DNA from: CF-162 sp963667205 | GTDB taxonomy: Bacteria; Chloroflexota; Dehalococcoidia; SM23-28-2; RBG-16-64-32 | Assembly (NCBI GenBank): GCA_963667205.1 | Contig: OY762959.1 | Location: 2,232,001-2,296,000 of the forward strand | Length of the DNA: 64,000 nt | Direction of reading: 5' to 3' | In this document: positions 1 through 8,037 of the stretch, piece by piece | How positions within the stretch are numbered: the first letter of the stretch is position 1 | How the letters are laid out: the number at the start of each line of letters is the position of its first letter | Notes under the pieces: model-generated | Database searches by the model: none | The model's input: the letters and a program-made list of their open reading frames with translations, nothing else | What the model was told of the DNA's origin: nothing | Program-made: the position numbers and the translations under genes

Positions 1-22
1 GCGCGGTAGAGCAGGCGAGAGG

Positions 23-736
23 TCAAAAGAACTGCCCGTCGATGCCGGTGAAGAGTTGGGTGAGCGTTTCGACCACAGGACGCATAACGTCGCCCAGCAG
101 GCTAACGCGGCCGCCCGTGATGAATGGGAGCGCGATGAGAGAGATCAGGAGTACCGGCCCGAACTGCTCAAGCCGCGCGAACGAGCGCGAGAGCTCAAGC
201 GGGAGGAGACCGATCGCCACCTTGAAGCCGTCGAGCGGCGCGATTGGGATGAGGTTGAAAATGCCGAGTATGACGCTGATGAGGACGATTGAGCTCAGGT
301 AGTATCCGGCGTACTCGTCGAGACCCCAGCCGCCGGTGCTCTGAGCGCGATAGAGCGAAAACCACTCCAGGCTTCCGAGACGGAAGGGCAGACCGGCCAC
401 CGCGGCGATGAGGAAGTTCGTGGCGGGCCCGGCGAAGGCGGTCATCGCCAGCGCGGCCTTCGGGTTCTTGGTCGCGTTGGGGTTGACGGGCACCGGCTTG
501 GCCCAACCGATTCCGACGAGCGCGATCAGCAGCGTCCCGCCGGGGTGGAGGTGGGCCAGGGGGTTGAGCGTCAACCGGCCGCGTGAGCGGGGCAGGCGAT
601 CTCCGAGCTGGTCGGCGACGAAAGCGTGGGCGAACTCGTGCAGAACGAGCCCAAGCAGGACCGCCGTGCCGAGAGCGCTGAAGAGGACGAAGAAGGCGAC
701 GGGGTCGTCGGCCAGCAGGTCGAGGTTGAAGATCAA
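23..736 (-). CDS. Site-2 protease (M50) family membrane metalloprotease
   Basis: This 237-residue membrane protein belongs to the M50 site-2 protease family, which cuts substrates within or near the membrane. The zinc motif HEFAH lies at residues 33-37 inside the first hydrophobic stretch. The third ligand is probably D169 in an N-x(7)-LDG motif near residues 161-170. A G-W-A-K-P-V-P-V-N-P loop typical of the short M50 forms follows at about residues 77-86. There are roughly five hydrophobic segments and no PDZ domain, so this is the small FtsL/RseP-unlike subgroup. The start is a TTG. A -10-like TACACT at 746-751 on this strand lies only 9 nt upstream and there is no Shine-Dalgarno, which fits a leaderless transcript. 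The substrate is unknown. Confidence 0.88.
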   Translation of the reverse strand: MIFNLDLLADDPVAFFVLFSALGTAVLLGLVLHEFAHAFVADQLGDRLPRSRGRLTLNPLAHLHPGGTLLIALVGIGWAKPVPVNPNATKNPKAALAMTAFAGPATNFLIAAVAGLPFRLGSLEWFSLYRAQSTGGWGLDEYAGYYLSSIVLISVILGIFNLIPIAPLDGFKVAIGLLPLELSRSFARLEQFGPVLLISLIALPFITGGRVSLLGDVMRPVVETLTQLFTGIDGQFF

Positions 737-841
737 GCTGTTTCCAGTGTATCAGCCGCTGATTTGAGAGCCGCGCCGTGACGGCCGGCGGCGGGTATAT
801 AATCTGTGCACTCGATTCGCGGGTGACGGAGGGAGATACGA

Positions 842-2011
842 ATGGTAACGAAGCGAGCTCCATTGGTAGAGCCGGTGAACGCGGTGGACGCGGTGCGCAA
901 GGCGTGGGACTATCCGCTCTTCGATGCGATCTTCCAGCGCCGGGCCAGGCGCTATCCGCTCGGGGCGGAGATGCCCGGCGATCTGGCCCCGTTCAAGTCC
1001 AACAAGTCGCCGCTGCCGCTCGACGAGATCGAAGAGGCGATGCTGGTGATGGCGGGGACGGGCATCAGCGGCATCAACCTCGCCGACCTGCCGTTCAACG
1101 ACCAGAACGGCGGCAACTTCTGCGGCAACGCGATGCTGCAGTTCGTGGGCCGCACCTACGCCAGCGCTTGCGGTTCCCACGGCACGGAGCTCTTCTACAC
1201 CAACGACGAGGGCACGTACATGGGCAGCCTGCGCGACAAGCTGCCTTCGGCGATGCAGGAGTTCGAATCGCTGGACGACCGCGAGAAGATCGTCGCGGCG
1301 TTTCGCGCCAACACGGAGCAGATCGGCGAGGGCCGGCTGTCGATCCCGATGACGCCGGGTGTCACGCAGCCGTTCAACTGGTGGAACGCCAACCAAACCG
1401 GAACGACGCTCTTCATGCCTGTGAGCGACGTGACGTGGGAGTACATCAACATCCTCATGCTCGTGATGGACGAGCCGAACAGCTTCTACCCGTATGACGA
1501 CATGAACGGCAACGCCGAACCGCTCAAGGAGTGGGCCGACAAGGGCCACCTCGACCGCACGCGGGCCTACCCCCTATCTGGCCTCGAAAGCTCGCTGCGC
1601 ATGATCGTGACCGGCACCGAGCAGGCGATCATGCTGCAGAACATGTACCTGGGCCTGCAGGCGATGGGGCTGGGCGGCTGGATCTTCAGCGCCTCCGTCG
1701 GCCAGCTCATCCTAGCGCTGATGGGGTTCCGATTCGAAGTCCCGCAGAAGTCCGGACCGCGCAAGCCGCTGGACGGAGCCGAGCCGATGCCGGTGCCCGT
1801 CGGTCTGGAGGGGCACTTCCAGGCGTACTGCCCGCCGTACTACCCCGACATGGCGAGCGCCGCGCAGGCGATCTTCGACGCCAAGTGGGGCCGCAAAGGC
1901 ATCTACAAGGAGGAAGGCGGGCCCGTTGGCCTCAAGGACAAGCAGTCGCTGGACAAGCTCGTCGCCAGGACGCCCGACTGGTGCCTTGAGGCGACGAAGG
2001 CGCTCTGCTAG
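842..2011 (+). CDS. Uncharacterised protein with nitroreductase-like stretches, ended by an in-frame TAG
   Basis: I do not recognise this 389-residue product with certainty. Two stretches recall the nitroreductase fold: a P-L-P-L-D-E-I-E-E motif near residue 59, and an M-Y-L-G-L-Q-A-M-G-L-G-G helix near 265-276, like the FMN-site helix of that family. A Shine-Dalgarno GGAGGGAG sits just before the ATG, and a TATAAT at 798-803 gives a leader of about 30 nt. The frame stops at TAG 2009-2011. It then stays open for 56 further codons of normal composition, rich in aromatic residues, to TAA 2180-2182. The annotated protein is therefore probably a truncated version of a 446-residue protein. Nonsense mutation, readthrough or a sequence error are all possible. 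Confidence 0.75.
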   Translation: MVTKRAPLVEPVNAVDAVRKAWDYPLFDAIFQRRARRYPLGAEMPGDLAPFKSNKSPLPLDEIEEAMLVMAGTGISGINLADLPFNDQNGGNFCGNAMLQFVGRTYASACGSHGTELFYTNDEGTYMGSLRDKLPSAMQEFESLDDREKIVAAFRANTEQIGEGRLSIPMTPGVTQPFNWWNANQTGTTLFMPVSDVTWEYINILMLVMDEPNSFYPYDDMNGNAEPLKEWADKGHLDRTRAYPLSGLESSLRMIVTGTEQAIMLQNMYLGLQAMGLGGWIFSASVGQLILALMGFRFEVPQKSGPRKPLDGAEPMPVPVGLEGHFQAYCPPYYPDMASAAQAIFDAKWGRKGIYKEEGGPVGLKDKQSLDKLVARTPDWCLEATKALC

Positions 2012-2182
2012 TACGTCTGGGAGACCTACGGGCGCTTCCCGGCGACGGTGGACCCGATGGAGATGAACGTCTGGTTCCAGGCGCACCACCTGGAGACAGA
2101 CTTCTACGACGAGTACTACCAGCCGGGCGCCTATCACCAGCCGGTGAAGGACCACATGGGCGTCTGGCACGGCGCGCGGTAA
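2009..2182 (+). pseudogene. C-terminal continuation of the preceding gene beyond an amber codon
   Basis: The frame of the upstream gene continues directly past TAG with Y-V-W-E-T-Y-G-R-F-P-A, then residues rich in Trp, Tyr and His, and ends with TAA 2180-2182. The stretch has no start codon or Shine-Dalgarno of its own and its third positions are GC-rich, as in real genes here. I read it as the true C-terminus of the upstream protein, separated by one changed codon. It was not scored as an independent gene. Confidence 0.7.
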
Positions 2183-2191
2183 GGCGGGGAG

Positions 2192-3097
2192 TCAGGCGGC
2201 GGCGGGCCGCACTTCGAGCCGGCTAATGACAACGCGCACGCCGGCCACCGCGGCAGCCGTGCTGATCGCATCATCCCGGGCCGCGGCGGACGGCACGTAG
2301 CCGTACAGCTGCACGTCTCCCAGCGACGAGCGGGCGTAGATCTCGGAGTGCCGCCCAACTCCTGCCCTGTCGAGCGCGAGGCCGATCGCCGTCTCCAGGG
2401 CCAGGTCGTCGTGCGAGGCGTTGCTCACCGTCGTCACCCCGGCGATCGCCTGGACGGTCTCGGCGGCCCGCTCGCGGGCGTTCTCGACGCGTGCGTTTCC
2501 CGACATCGTGACGACGCCGCCGGCGACGGCAAACTGCAATCCGCGCTTGTCGTCGGCGGTCAGTCCGCTGTCGTCGCGGATCGCCCGGTGTATCGAGCGG
2601 CTGATCTGGTCGTCGCTGCGATATTGAGGCAGCACCTCCGGCTGGACCGTCAGCGCCAGCGTCTTGCCTTCGAATGTGAGGTCGCTGACGGCGATTCGCC
2701 GGTGACCGGCGAGGCCGCGGGAGAGGATCACCTCCTGCACCTTGCGGTCGCCGTGGTCGATGAGCGCGCCGGCGATGCTGACGCTGGGGGCGGAGACCGG
2801 GGTGTCGCCGCCAATCGGCCGCGAGGCCACGGCCACGGGCGGCACCTCGTGCCCGAACGCCTGGCGGCTTGTGCAGGTGAAGGTCACGCTGTCGTCAGTC
2901 CAGTCTGAGGCGGCCGAAAGGGGAAGCCGCACGCTGGAGCGCCAGAAGAGAAAGCCGCCCTCAACGACGACGTTGACCGCTTCCCAGTCCTCTGTGATCT
3001 CAATGCTGGTGACGGTGCCCGCCCAGCGGTCTTCGAAGCGGGCGCGGCTGCCCAGGCGGAGCGCTGAAATGCGGCGCATCAGGCCGTCGTTCGCCAT
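2192..3097 (-). CDS. BON-domain protein
   Basis: This 301-residue protein carries two BON domains in its C-terminal half, at about residues 155-225 and 228-298. Both show the usual alternation of short helices with the G-V-V-T-M-S-G-N and G-D-V-Q-L-Y-G-Y strands and the conserved glycine after the second strand. The N-terminal 130 residues form beta-rich segments resembling a PRC-barrel-like fold, which is an inference. BON domains usually bind phospholipid or hold envelope proteins together. No signal peptide is visible, so the protein looks cytoplasmic or membrane-surface associated. It runs divergently from the aldo/keto reductase gene across 130 bp. Confidence 0.75.
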   Translation of the reverse strand: MANDGLMRRISALRLGSRARFEDRWAGTVTSIEITEDWEAVNVVVEGGFLFWRSSVRLPLSAASDWTDDSVTFTCTSRQAFGHEVPPVAVASRPIGGDTPVSAPSVSIAGALIDHGDRKVQEVILSRGLAGHRRIAVSDLTFEGKTLALTVQPEVLPQYRSDDQISRSIHRAIRDDSGLTADDKRGLQFAVAGGVVTMSGNARVENARERAAETVQAIAGVTTVSNASHDDLALETAIGLALDRAGVGRHSEIYARSSLGDVQLYGYVPSAAARDDAISTAAAVAGVRVVISRLEVRPAAA

Positions 3098-3191
3098 GTA
3101 AGCACGATGGGTTCAGCGTAGGATATCCGGCGTCCTGGCGCCAGAGTCCGTGACCGGCGGGTAACGGGATCGTAATCTGCGTAAACCTGTC

Positions 3192-3220
3192 TTGTCCGGC
3201 GTTAGCCCTGCACAGATAAT
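3192..3220 (+). promoter_or_regulatory. Sigma-70-like promoter of the aldo/keto reductase gene
   Basis: TTGTCC (3192-3197), 17 bp and GATAAT (3215-3220) form a well-spaced promoter. ATG 3228 follows after 7 nt, so transcription should start at or next to the start codon. This favours a leaderless start at 3228 and argues against the in-frame TTG at 3192, which is part of the -35 box. Confidence 0.6.
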
Positions 3221-3227
3221 GGACTCG

Positions 3228-4226
3228 ATGCAATACCGAGAACTTGCCGATACCGGCCTGAAAGTTTCGACTGTGGGCTTTGGCCTGTGGACCGTGACGA
3301 CGACCTGGTGGGGGATCACCGACGACGCCGTCGGCATCGCTCTGCTGAGGCGGGCGCGCGAGCTGGGCGTCAACTTCTTCGATACCGCCGACACCTATGG
3401 CAACGGCAAGGGCGAGACGCTGCTGGCGGAGGCGCTCGGCGACAAGCGCGACGAGATCGTTATCGCCACGAAGGGCGGCTACGACTGGTACAACCACCCT
3501 GACCGGCGGGGTCAGCAGGAGCGCCCGCACGACTGGTCGCCGAAGTTCGTGCGCTTCGCGGTCGAGGAGAGCCTCAAACGTCTGAACACCGACTACATCG
3601 ACTTCTACCAGATACACAACCCGCGAATGGACGCGGTCGAGAGCGACGAGCTCTTCGCCACGCTCGAAGATCTGAAGTCCGAGGGGAAGATCCGGCATTA
3701 CGGCGCGGCGCTGGGTCCGGCGATCGGCTGGCAAGCCGAAGGCCTGGCCATGATCCGCAACCGCGATATCGCCGGCCTGCAGCAGATCTACAACCTGCTG
3801 GAGCAGGAGCCGGGCCGGCGCCTGACGGAGGCCTGCGAGGCGAAGGGCGCCGGCGTCGTCTGCCGTGTGACGCACTCGTCGGGCCTGCTCGAGGGCAAGT
3901 ACACGCTCGAAACGAAGTTCGAGAAGACGGACCACCGCAGCCACCGCAAGCGCGAATGGTTGGTGGAGGGTCTGCGGAAGGTCGATCAGCTGGCGTTTCT
4001 CTCGGAAGGGACGGGGCGAACGATCGGGCAGGCCGCGCTGCAGTGGCTGCTCGCCTCGCCGGCGATCGCTTCGACGCTGCCGAACATCTACAACGAAGAG
4101 CAGCTCGTCGAGTTCGCCGAGGCCGCAGACGTGGCGCCGCTGACCGCTGACGAGCTGACGCGCGTGCAAGAGTTGTACGACGACAACTTCGGCCTGCAGC
4201 CGCAGGAGGCGTCCGTCGGTGAGTGA
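3228..4226 (+). CDS. Aldo/keto reductase
   Basis: This 332-residue NAD(P)H-dependent oxidoreductase has the aldo/keto reductase (beta/alpha)8 barrel. The catalytic tetrad is visible as D52, Y57, K82 and H130, in the contexts F-F-D-T-A-D-T-Y-G, I-A-T-K-G-G and Y-Q-I-H-N. Length and motifs fit the large general AKR family whose members reduce aldehydes or ketones. The start at 3228 was chosen because a promoter ends 7 nt upstream and the protein then begins with the usual M-x-Y-R-x-L. Its 3' end overlaps the HemQ-Rieske gene by 8 bp, so the two are probably cotranscribed and translationally coupled. The substrate cannot be told from sequence. Confidence 0.9.
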   Translation: MQYRELADTGLKVSTVGFGLWTVTTTWWGITDDAVGIALLRRARELGVNFFDTADTYGNGKGETLLAEALGDKRDEIVIATKGGYDWYNHPDRRGQQERPHDWSPKFVRFAVEESLKRLNTDYIDFYQIHNPRMDAVESDELFATLEDLKSEGKIRHYGAALGPAIGWQAEGLAMIRNRDIAGLQQIYNLLEQEPGRRLTEACEAKGAGVVCRVTHSSGLLEGKYTLETKFEKTDHRSHRKREWLVEGLRKVDQLAFLSEGTGRTIGQAALQWLLASPAIASTLPNIYNEEQLVEFAEAADVAPLTADELTRVQELYDDNFGLQPQEASVGE

Positions 4227-5346
4227 CGGGCGCAGCGGCAACTCGACCGGTTCGCCGGACGGGCGCGGCGAAGACGGCGGCGGCCGCCGGCAGGTCGTCA
4301 AGTTCTCGTTCTACCGCGTCGATCCGGCGTGGCGGCGGCTTCCCGTCGCGGAGCGTGAGGCCGGCAAGGACGCTCTCGTCGTCGCCGTCGATGCCTTCTC
4401 CGGCCGGCTGCAGGTGCGCAGCTACTCCGTCGTGGGCATGCGCGGTGACGCCGACGTCCTGCTCTGGCAGATCGGCGAGCGCCTCGAAGATATGCAGGCG
4501 CTGGCGACGGAGGTTATGCGAACGCCGCTCGGCCCCTACCTGGCGATGCCGTACTCGTACCTGGCGATGACCCGCAAGTCGCAATACGTGAGCCCGGCCG
4601 AGGCCGAGGAGCGCCTGCACTTGCACCCGGCGGACTCGAAGTACTTCTTCGTCTATCCGTTCGTGAAGACGCGCGAGTGGTACCAGCTCTCGCTCGAGGA
4701 GCGGCAGGAGATGATGAGCGGGCACATCGGCGTCGGGCGCAAGTACCCGTCGGTCAAGCTGAACACGACCTACTCGTTCGGGCTCGACGACCAGGAGTTC
4801 GTCGTCTCGTTCGAGACGGATGAGCCGGCGGACTTCCTCGACCTCGTGATGGAGCTGCGCGAGGCGAAGAGCAGCCTCTACACGCTGCGCGATACGCCGA
4901 TCTTCACGTGCATCTCGCTCGGCCTGCGGGAGACGCTGGACACGCTCGGCGCGCCGGGCGACCCGGCGATCGCTCCGCTGGCGGCCGGCCTGCCGGCTGG
5001 CTCGGGTGGGGACTGGCAGCGCGTCGCGGACGACGTCGAGGTCACTGACGGCGCCGCGAAGATGGTCTACTTCGCAGGCGAGCAGGTGGCAATCGTGCGG
5101 GACGGCGAGCGCTTGTACGCGGTCGCCAACCGCTGCTCGCACGCCAACGCATCGCTCGCCGCCGCTACGGTCGCGGACGGTGCGCTGACTTGCCCCTCGC
5201 ACGGCTCGACCTTCGACCTGGCGACCGGCGAACCTACCTGCGGCCCCGCGAACCGGCCTATCGCGACGTACGACGTGCGCTCCGGCGACGGCGGCATCTG
5301 GCTGGCGCGGCGCACTCCGGTGCCGGACTCCTCGTCAGCGTCCTGA
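4219..5346 (+). CDS. Chlorite dismutase/HemQ-family protein fused to a Rieske [2Fe-2S] domain
   Basis: This is a 375-residue two-domain protein with a GTG start inside the end of the preceding gene. Residues about 25-240 match the chlorite dismutase-like family, whose HemQ members are coproheme decarboxylases in haem synthesis. Y146 in Y-P-F-V-K and H169 in M-S-G-H-I-G-V-G-R sit where the reactive tyrosine and proximal haem histidine are expected. Residues about 268-365 form a Rieske ferredoxin domain with C306-x-H308 and C325-x2-H328. The first 24 residues are Gly/Asp-rich and probably disordered. The Rieske module could deliver electrons to the haem site or simply sense redox state. Overlap with the aldo/keto reductase gene suggests joint expression. 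Confidence 0.85.
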   Translation: MSDGRSGNSTGSPDGRGEDGGGRRQVVKFSFYRVDPAWRRLPVAEREAGKDALVVAVDAFSGRLQVRSYSVVGMRGDADVLLWQIGERLEDMQALATEVMRTPLGPYLAMPYSYLAMTRKSQYVSPAEAEERLHLHPADSKYFFVYPFVKTREWYQLSLEERQEMMSGHIGVGRKYPSVKLNTTYSFGLDDQEFVVSFETDEPADFLDLVMELREAKSSLYTLRDTPIFTCISLGLRETLDTLGAPGDPAIAPLAAGLPAGSGGDWQRVADDVEVTDGAAKMVYFAGEQVAIVRDGERLYAVANRCSHANASLAAATVADGALTCPSHGSTFDLATGEPTCGPANRPIATYDVRSGDGGIWLARRTPVPDSSSAS

Positions 5347-5372
5347 CCGGCGAGCGCGATCTCTCGTATGCT
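5343..5372 (+). promoter_or_regulatory. Promoter of the amidase gene
   Basis: CTGACC (5343-5348), 18 bp and TATGCT (5367-5372) precede ATG 5380 by 7 nt. There is no Shine-Dalgarno, so a leaderless mRNA is likely. The same CTGACC hexamer is used before the gene at 48670. Confidence 0.5.
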
Positions 5373-5379
5373 TGGGCAC

Positions 5380-6339
5380 ATGCGGCTCCTCGCCCCGGCA
5401 TTCGCCCTGCTCGCGCTACTCGTCCTCTCTGCCTGTTCGACCGGCGACCAGAGCACCATCGCCTCGAGCCGTGAGCCCACGCCGCCGGTCGCGGCGACGC
5501 CGACGCCGAGCGCTCCGCTGACCCCGGCCGTGACGCCGCTTTTCGTCCCGATGCTGCCGCAATCGACCTCGGTGCCCACGGCGGTGCCGGTCTACCACAC
5601 ACCGCCGTACACGGTGGCGATCGAGGCCGGCCACGGCGGGCCGAACTGGTTCGGCGCGGCCGGCTACGACGCCGACGGCAACCAGCTGATCGAGAAGCAG
5701 ATGGCGCTGGACACGGCGCTGCGGCTCGACGAGCTGCTGCGCGAGGCCGGCTTCGAGACGCTGCTGATCCGCGATGGTGACTACACGCTGACGCAGTTCG
5801 ACGGCGATAACTACCGGCCGAGCATGATCGCCGAGACGCAGGCGCGCGTTGACCTGGCGAACGCGCGGCGCGCCGACGTTATCGTTTCGATCCACTTCAA
5901 CGGCTCGGTCTACTTATCGCAGCGCGGGACCGAGACCTACTACAACCCGGACCGCCCGTTCGGCGCTGAAAGCTTCGCGCTGGCGTCGTTCCTGCAGGCG
6001 GAGCTGGTCGGCGCGCTTGCCTCCCTCGGACACGACGTGAACGACCGCGGCGTCCGCAACGACGCGGAGGTCGGCGGTGACCCCAAGAACGCGCACTCCT
6101 ACTTGCTGGGCACCAACGACGGCTTCCGCCCCAGCCAGATGCCGGGCGTCATCTCGGAGGCGCTCTTCCTCAGCAACGCCGGCGACGCCGCGCGTATCGC
6201 CGATGAGGAGACGCGCCAGAGCCTTGCGGAGGCCTACCGCGACGGCATCGCGGCCTACTTCGCCTGGCTTCCCACGCCGGCCGAACCGCTGCTGGCCCAG
6301 CCCCCACGCAGTGGTGGTGGCAACTTCTTGACCTGGTGA
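5380..6339 (+). CDS. N-acetylmuramoyl-L-alanine amidase (Amidase_3) lipoprotein
   Basis: This 319-residue secreted peptidoglycan hydrolase cleaves the bond between N-acetylmuramic acid and L-alanine of the stem peptide. A type II signal peptide ends at the lipobox L-S-A-C, with the lipidated Cys at about residue 19. A Pro/Thr/Ala-rich linker of about 50 residues follows, then the Amidase_3 domain. Zinc ligands and catalytic residues are visible as H85 in E-A-G-H-G-G, E105, H172 in S-I-H-F-N and E260 in I-S-E-A-L-F. Starting at 5380 rather than at the in-frame ATG 5368 gives a standard signal peptide and fits the leaderless promoter just upstream. A role in wall turnover or cell separation is likely. 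Confidence 0.9.
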   Translation: MRLLAPAFALLALLVLSACSTGDQSTIASSREPTPPVAATPTPSAPLTPAVTPLFVPMLPQSTSVPTAVPVYHTPPYTVAIEAGHGGPNWFGAAGYDADGNQLIEKQMALDTALRLDELLREAGFETLLIRDGDYTLTQFDGDNYRPSMIAETQARVDLANARRADVIVSIHFNGSVYLSQRGTETYYNPDRPFGAESFALASFLQAELVGALASLGHDVNDRGVRNDAEVGGDPKNAHSYLLGTNDGFRPSQMPGVISEALFLSNAGDAARIADEETRQSLAEAYRDGIAAYFAWLPTPAEPLLAQPPRSGGGNFLTW

Positions 6340-6388
6340 GCCGGAGGAGCGCTAGCTTACGGCGTTGCGGCAGGCGCTCAGGTGAGCG

Positions 6389-7012
6389 TCACCGCTGAGC
6401 CGGGCAGCCGGCCACCGGCGTCACTCCGAGGCCGGCGTCGACGCGGAGGATCTTGAGCGAGTCGATCGGGTTGATCTCGCCGGAGCAGTCGACGTCTCCC
6501 CAGAGGTGAGGCGAGGCGTTCGCGACTTCAACCACCTGTCCCATCTCCGGGCAGTCGCCTGTGTTGGCGCTCAGTCCGGCGTCGAAGCGCAGGGTGAGCA
6601 GCGAGTCTACAGGGTTGGCCCCGCCGGAGCAGTTGCCGTCGCCCCAGACCGCAGCGGTCGGCACCGGCGTCGGTGTGGGCGTGGGCGTGTCCGGGACGAC
6701 GCGGTTGAGCTCGATGTCCTCCTTGAACGGGCCGCCGTGCAGAACCGCCTGGAGCAGAATCTGGGTCGTCGTCACGGTACCCGTCCCGGAAACCTCGTTG
6801 ATCCCCTGGTGGAGGCCGGTGCCGGCCAGCGTGATATCGCCGGTGTCCGTCACAGTGATCGTGGTGTCCCCGAAGACCGGGTGGCCAACGATGTCGATGA
6901 TCGTGCTGTTGCCGTCCTTGTAGGTCGTGTTCACGACGACGGTGTCCGGCTGGCCGAAGATCCCGTCGATCGACGCCTGCAGGGTGCAGTCGTCGGCGAT
7001 GGTGATGTCCAT
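6389..7012 (-). CDS. Secreted protein with two dockerin-like repeats; true N-terminus lies upstream
   Basis: The C-terminal half holds two dockerin type I-like calcium repeats of the pattern G-D-x-N/D-C-S-G-x(3)-P-x-D-S-L-x(2)-L-R-x-D-A-G-L, separated by a linker after a Thr-Pro run. The N-terminal part is beta-rich and unassigned. The frame stays open upstream of ATG 7012 to TAG 7241-7243. It encodes K-R-L-L-I-G-L-P-F-V-F followed by an Ala/Val-rich core and Q-A, which is a clear signal peptide, plus about 40 mature residues. An AGGAGG lies at the right distance, but no ATG, GTG or TTG occurs in the extension. The true start has been lost or uses an unusual codon. The stop region of the next gene overlaps the extension. 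Confidence 0.7.
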   Translation of the reverse strand: MDITIADDCTLQASIDGIFGQPDTVVVNTTYKDGNSTIIDIVGHPVFGDTTITVTDTGDITLAGTGLHQGINEVSGTGTVTTTQILLQAVLHGGPFKEDIELNRVVPDTPTPTPTPVPTAAVWGDGNCSGGANPVDSLLTLRFDAGLSANTGDCPEMGQVVEVANASPHLWGDVDCSGEINPIDSLKILRVDAGLGVTPVAGCPAQR

Positions 7013-7240
7013 CGAGAGCAGACCGCCGGAGGACGGAAAGTCCGGGTCGATCCAGTCGCCGTCCCAGTGTCCGCTGGTGTCGCCGAAGGCAGCGAAGCTA
7101 TCGGCGCACGTGGGCGGACCAGCTTTGCCCCGTTGCGGCCCTCCGGCCTGAGAAGCGATGACCGCGACCAGCGCGAGCGCCGCCGCGAAGACGAACGGGA
7201 GTCCTATGAGAAGTCGCTTGGTGGGAGCCTCCTGCCGGGG

Positions 7241-7564
7241 CTACTTCGGGCGCTGGTAGGTCGCCTTGTCAGCCTTGCGCATGGCCTCCATGCCCTCCTG
7301 CACCGTCATCAGAGGCGTCGTCTTGATCGCCTTGATGGCGCCGCCGGCGGCCGCTGCCATCGCGACGCCCGCTGCCGCCTCGTTGTTCGGCACCTCAGCG
7401 ATGACAACGGCGTCGTACTCACCAAAGCTGTTGTAGAAGTTGATCAACCGGCCCTTCAAGCTCTTTAGCATCGGGCGGATCGATCGGGCTCGGTCCTGTG
7501 GCCGCCTGATGAGTCCTTCCCAGGCCTCCGCGGTGTAGGCAACTTGGAACATGTAGTGGGGCAT
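7241..7564 (-). CDS. GYD-domain protein
   Basis: This is a 107-residue protein of the GYD family (small alpha/beta ferredoxin-like proteins). It shows the typical M-P-x-Y-M-x-Q start, the G-E-Y-D-A-V-V-I-A-E-V-P strand and the glycine/alanine-rich helix before I-K-T-T. Function is unknown for the family. Start 7564 was chosen because AGGAGG lies 6 nt upstream and homologues begin with the same M-P-H-Y-M. The in-frame ATG at 7594 would add a basic stretch across that site. The gene precedes the dockerin-repeat gene on the same strand, and its stop lies inside that gene's open 5' extension. Confidence 0.82.
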   Translation of the reverse strand: MPHYMFQVAYTAEAWEGLIRRPQDRARSIRPMLKSLKGRLINFYNSFGEYDAVVIAEVPNNEAAAGVAMAAAAGGAIKAIKTTPLMTVQEGMEAMRKADKATYQRPK

Positions 7565-7743
7565 TGCAGACCTCCTCTTCGTGCGTGACGGCACTTTACC
7601 ACATCGCCTGCGGTCCGTAGAGTCGCGCCCGCCGCGATTCGCTCCGGTCTTGCCATCGTCTCGGGAGTCAAGCGGCTAGATGTCAGCGCTCAGCGTTGGC
7701 ATCGGCAGCGTGGGGTCGCTCGACGCTGTAGAATAGTGCCGCT

Positions 7744-8037
7744 ATGGAACGCGACGTCCGTTACTGCACCACCGAAGACGGCGTACGCATCGCCTTCTCG
7801 ATGGAGGGCAGCGGGCCGCCGCTTGTGCTCTGCCCCTACTTCTTCGAGTCCTTCGCCCGGGACGGCGATGCCGTTAGCGCCTGGTCAGGGCTCCTTGAGG
7901 GGATCGGAGCGGGGCGCCGGTTGCTGCGCTACGACATGCGGGGGACGGGGCTGTCGCAGCGAGACGCCGCCGACATCTCCTACGCAGGGTACCTACTGGA
8001 CCTTGAAGCGGTGGTGCAGGCTGCCGGCCTTGATTGA
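7744..8037 (+). pseudogene. N-terminal part of a disrupted alpha/beta-hydrolase/adenylyl cyclase gene
   Basis: These 97 codons encode the first half of an alpha/beta-hydrolase domain: the opening strands, then Y-D-M-R-G-T-G-L-S and an L-E-A-V-V-Q-A-A-G-L-D helix. The frame stops at TGA 8035-8037, before the nucleophile elbow. The rest of the hydrolase resumes in another frame at about 8034. The missing piece corresponds to the G-x-S-x-G strand, so a small deletion of about 8-10 codons with a frameshift is likely. TAGAAT at 7729-7734, 9 nt before the ATG, is a plausible leaderless promoter. In the intact ancestor this would be one long sensor-cyclase-like protein. Confidence 0.7.

Noticed and set aside
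2009..2011. Pyrrolysine at the amber codon
   Set aside because: There is no pyl gene or methylamine methyltransferase in the window and the protein is unrelated to known Pyl users; a nonsense change or sequence error is simpler.
3192..3227. TTG start giving a 12-residue longer aldo/keto reductase
   Set aside because: The TTG is the -35 box of a well-spaced promoter whose -10 ends 7 nt before ATG 3228, and the extra residues do not fit the family.
5368..5379. Earlier ATG (5368) for the amidase
   Set aside because: It lies within the -10 box and lengthens the signal peptide unnecessarily; ATG 5380 fits both promoter and lipobox spacing.
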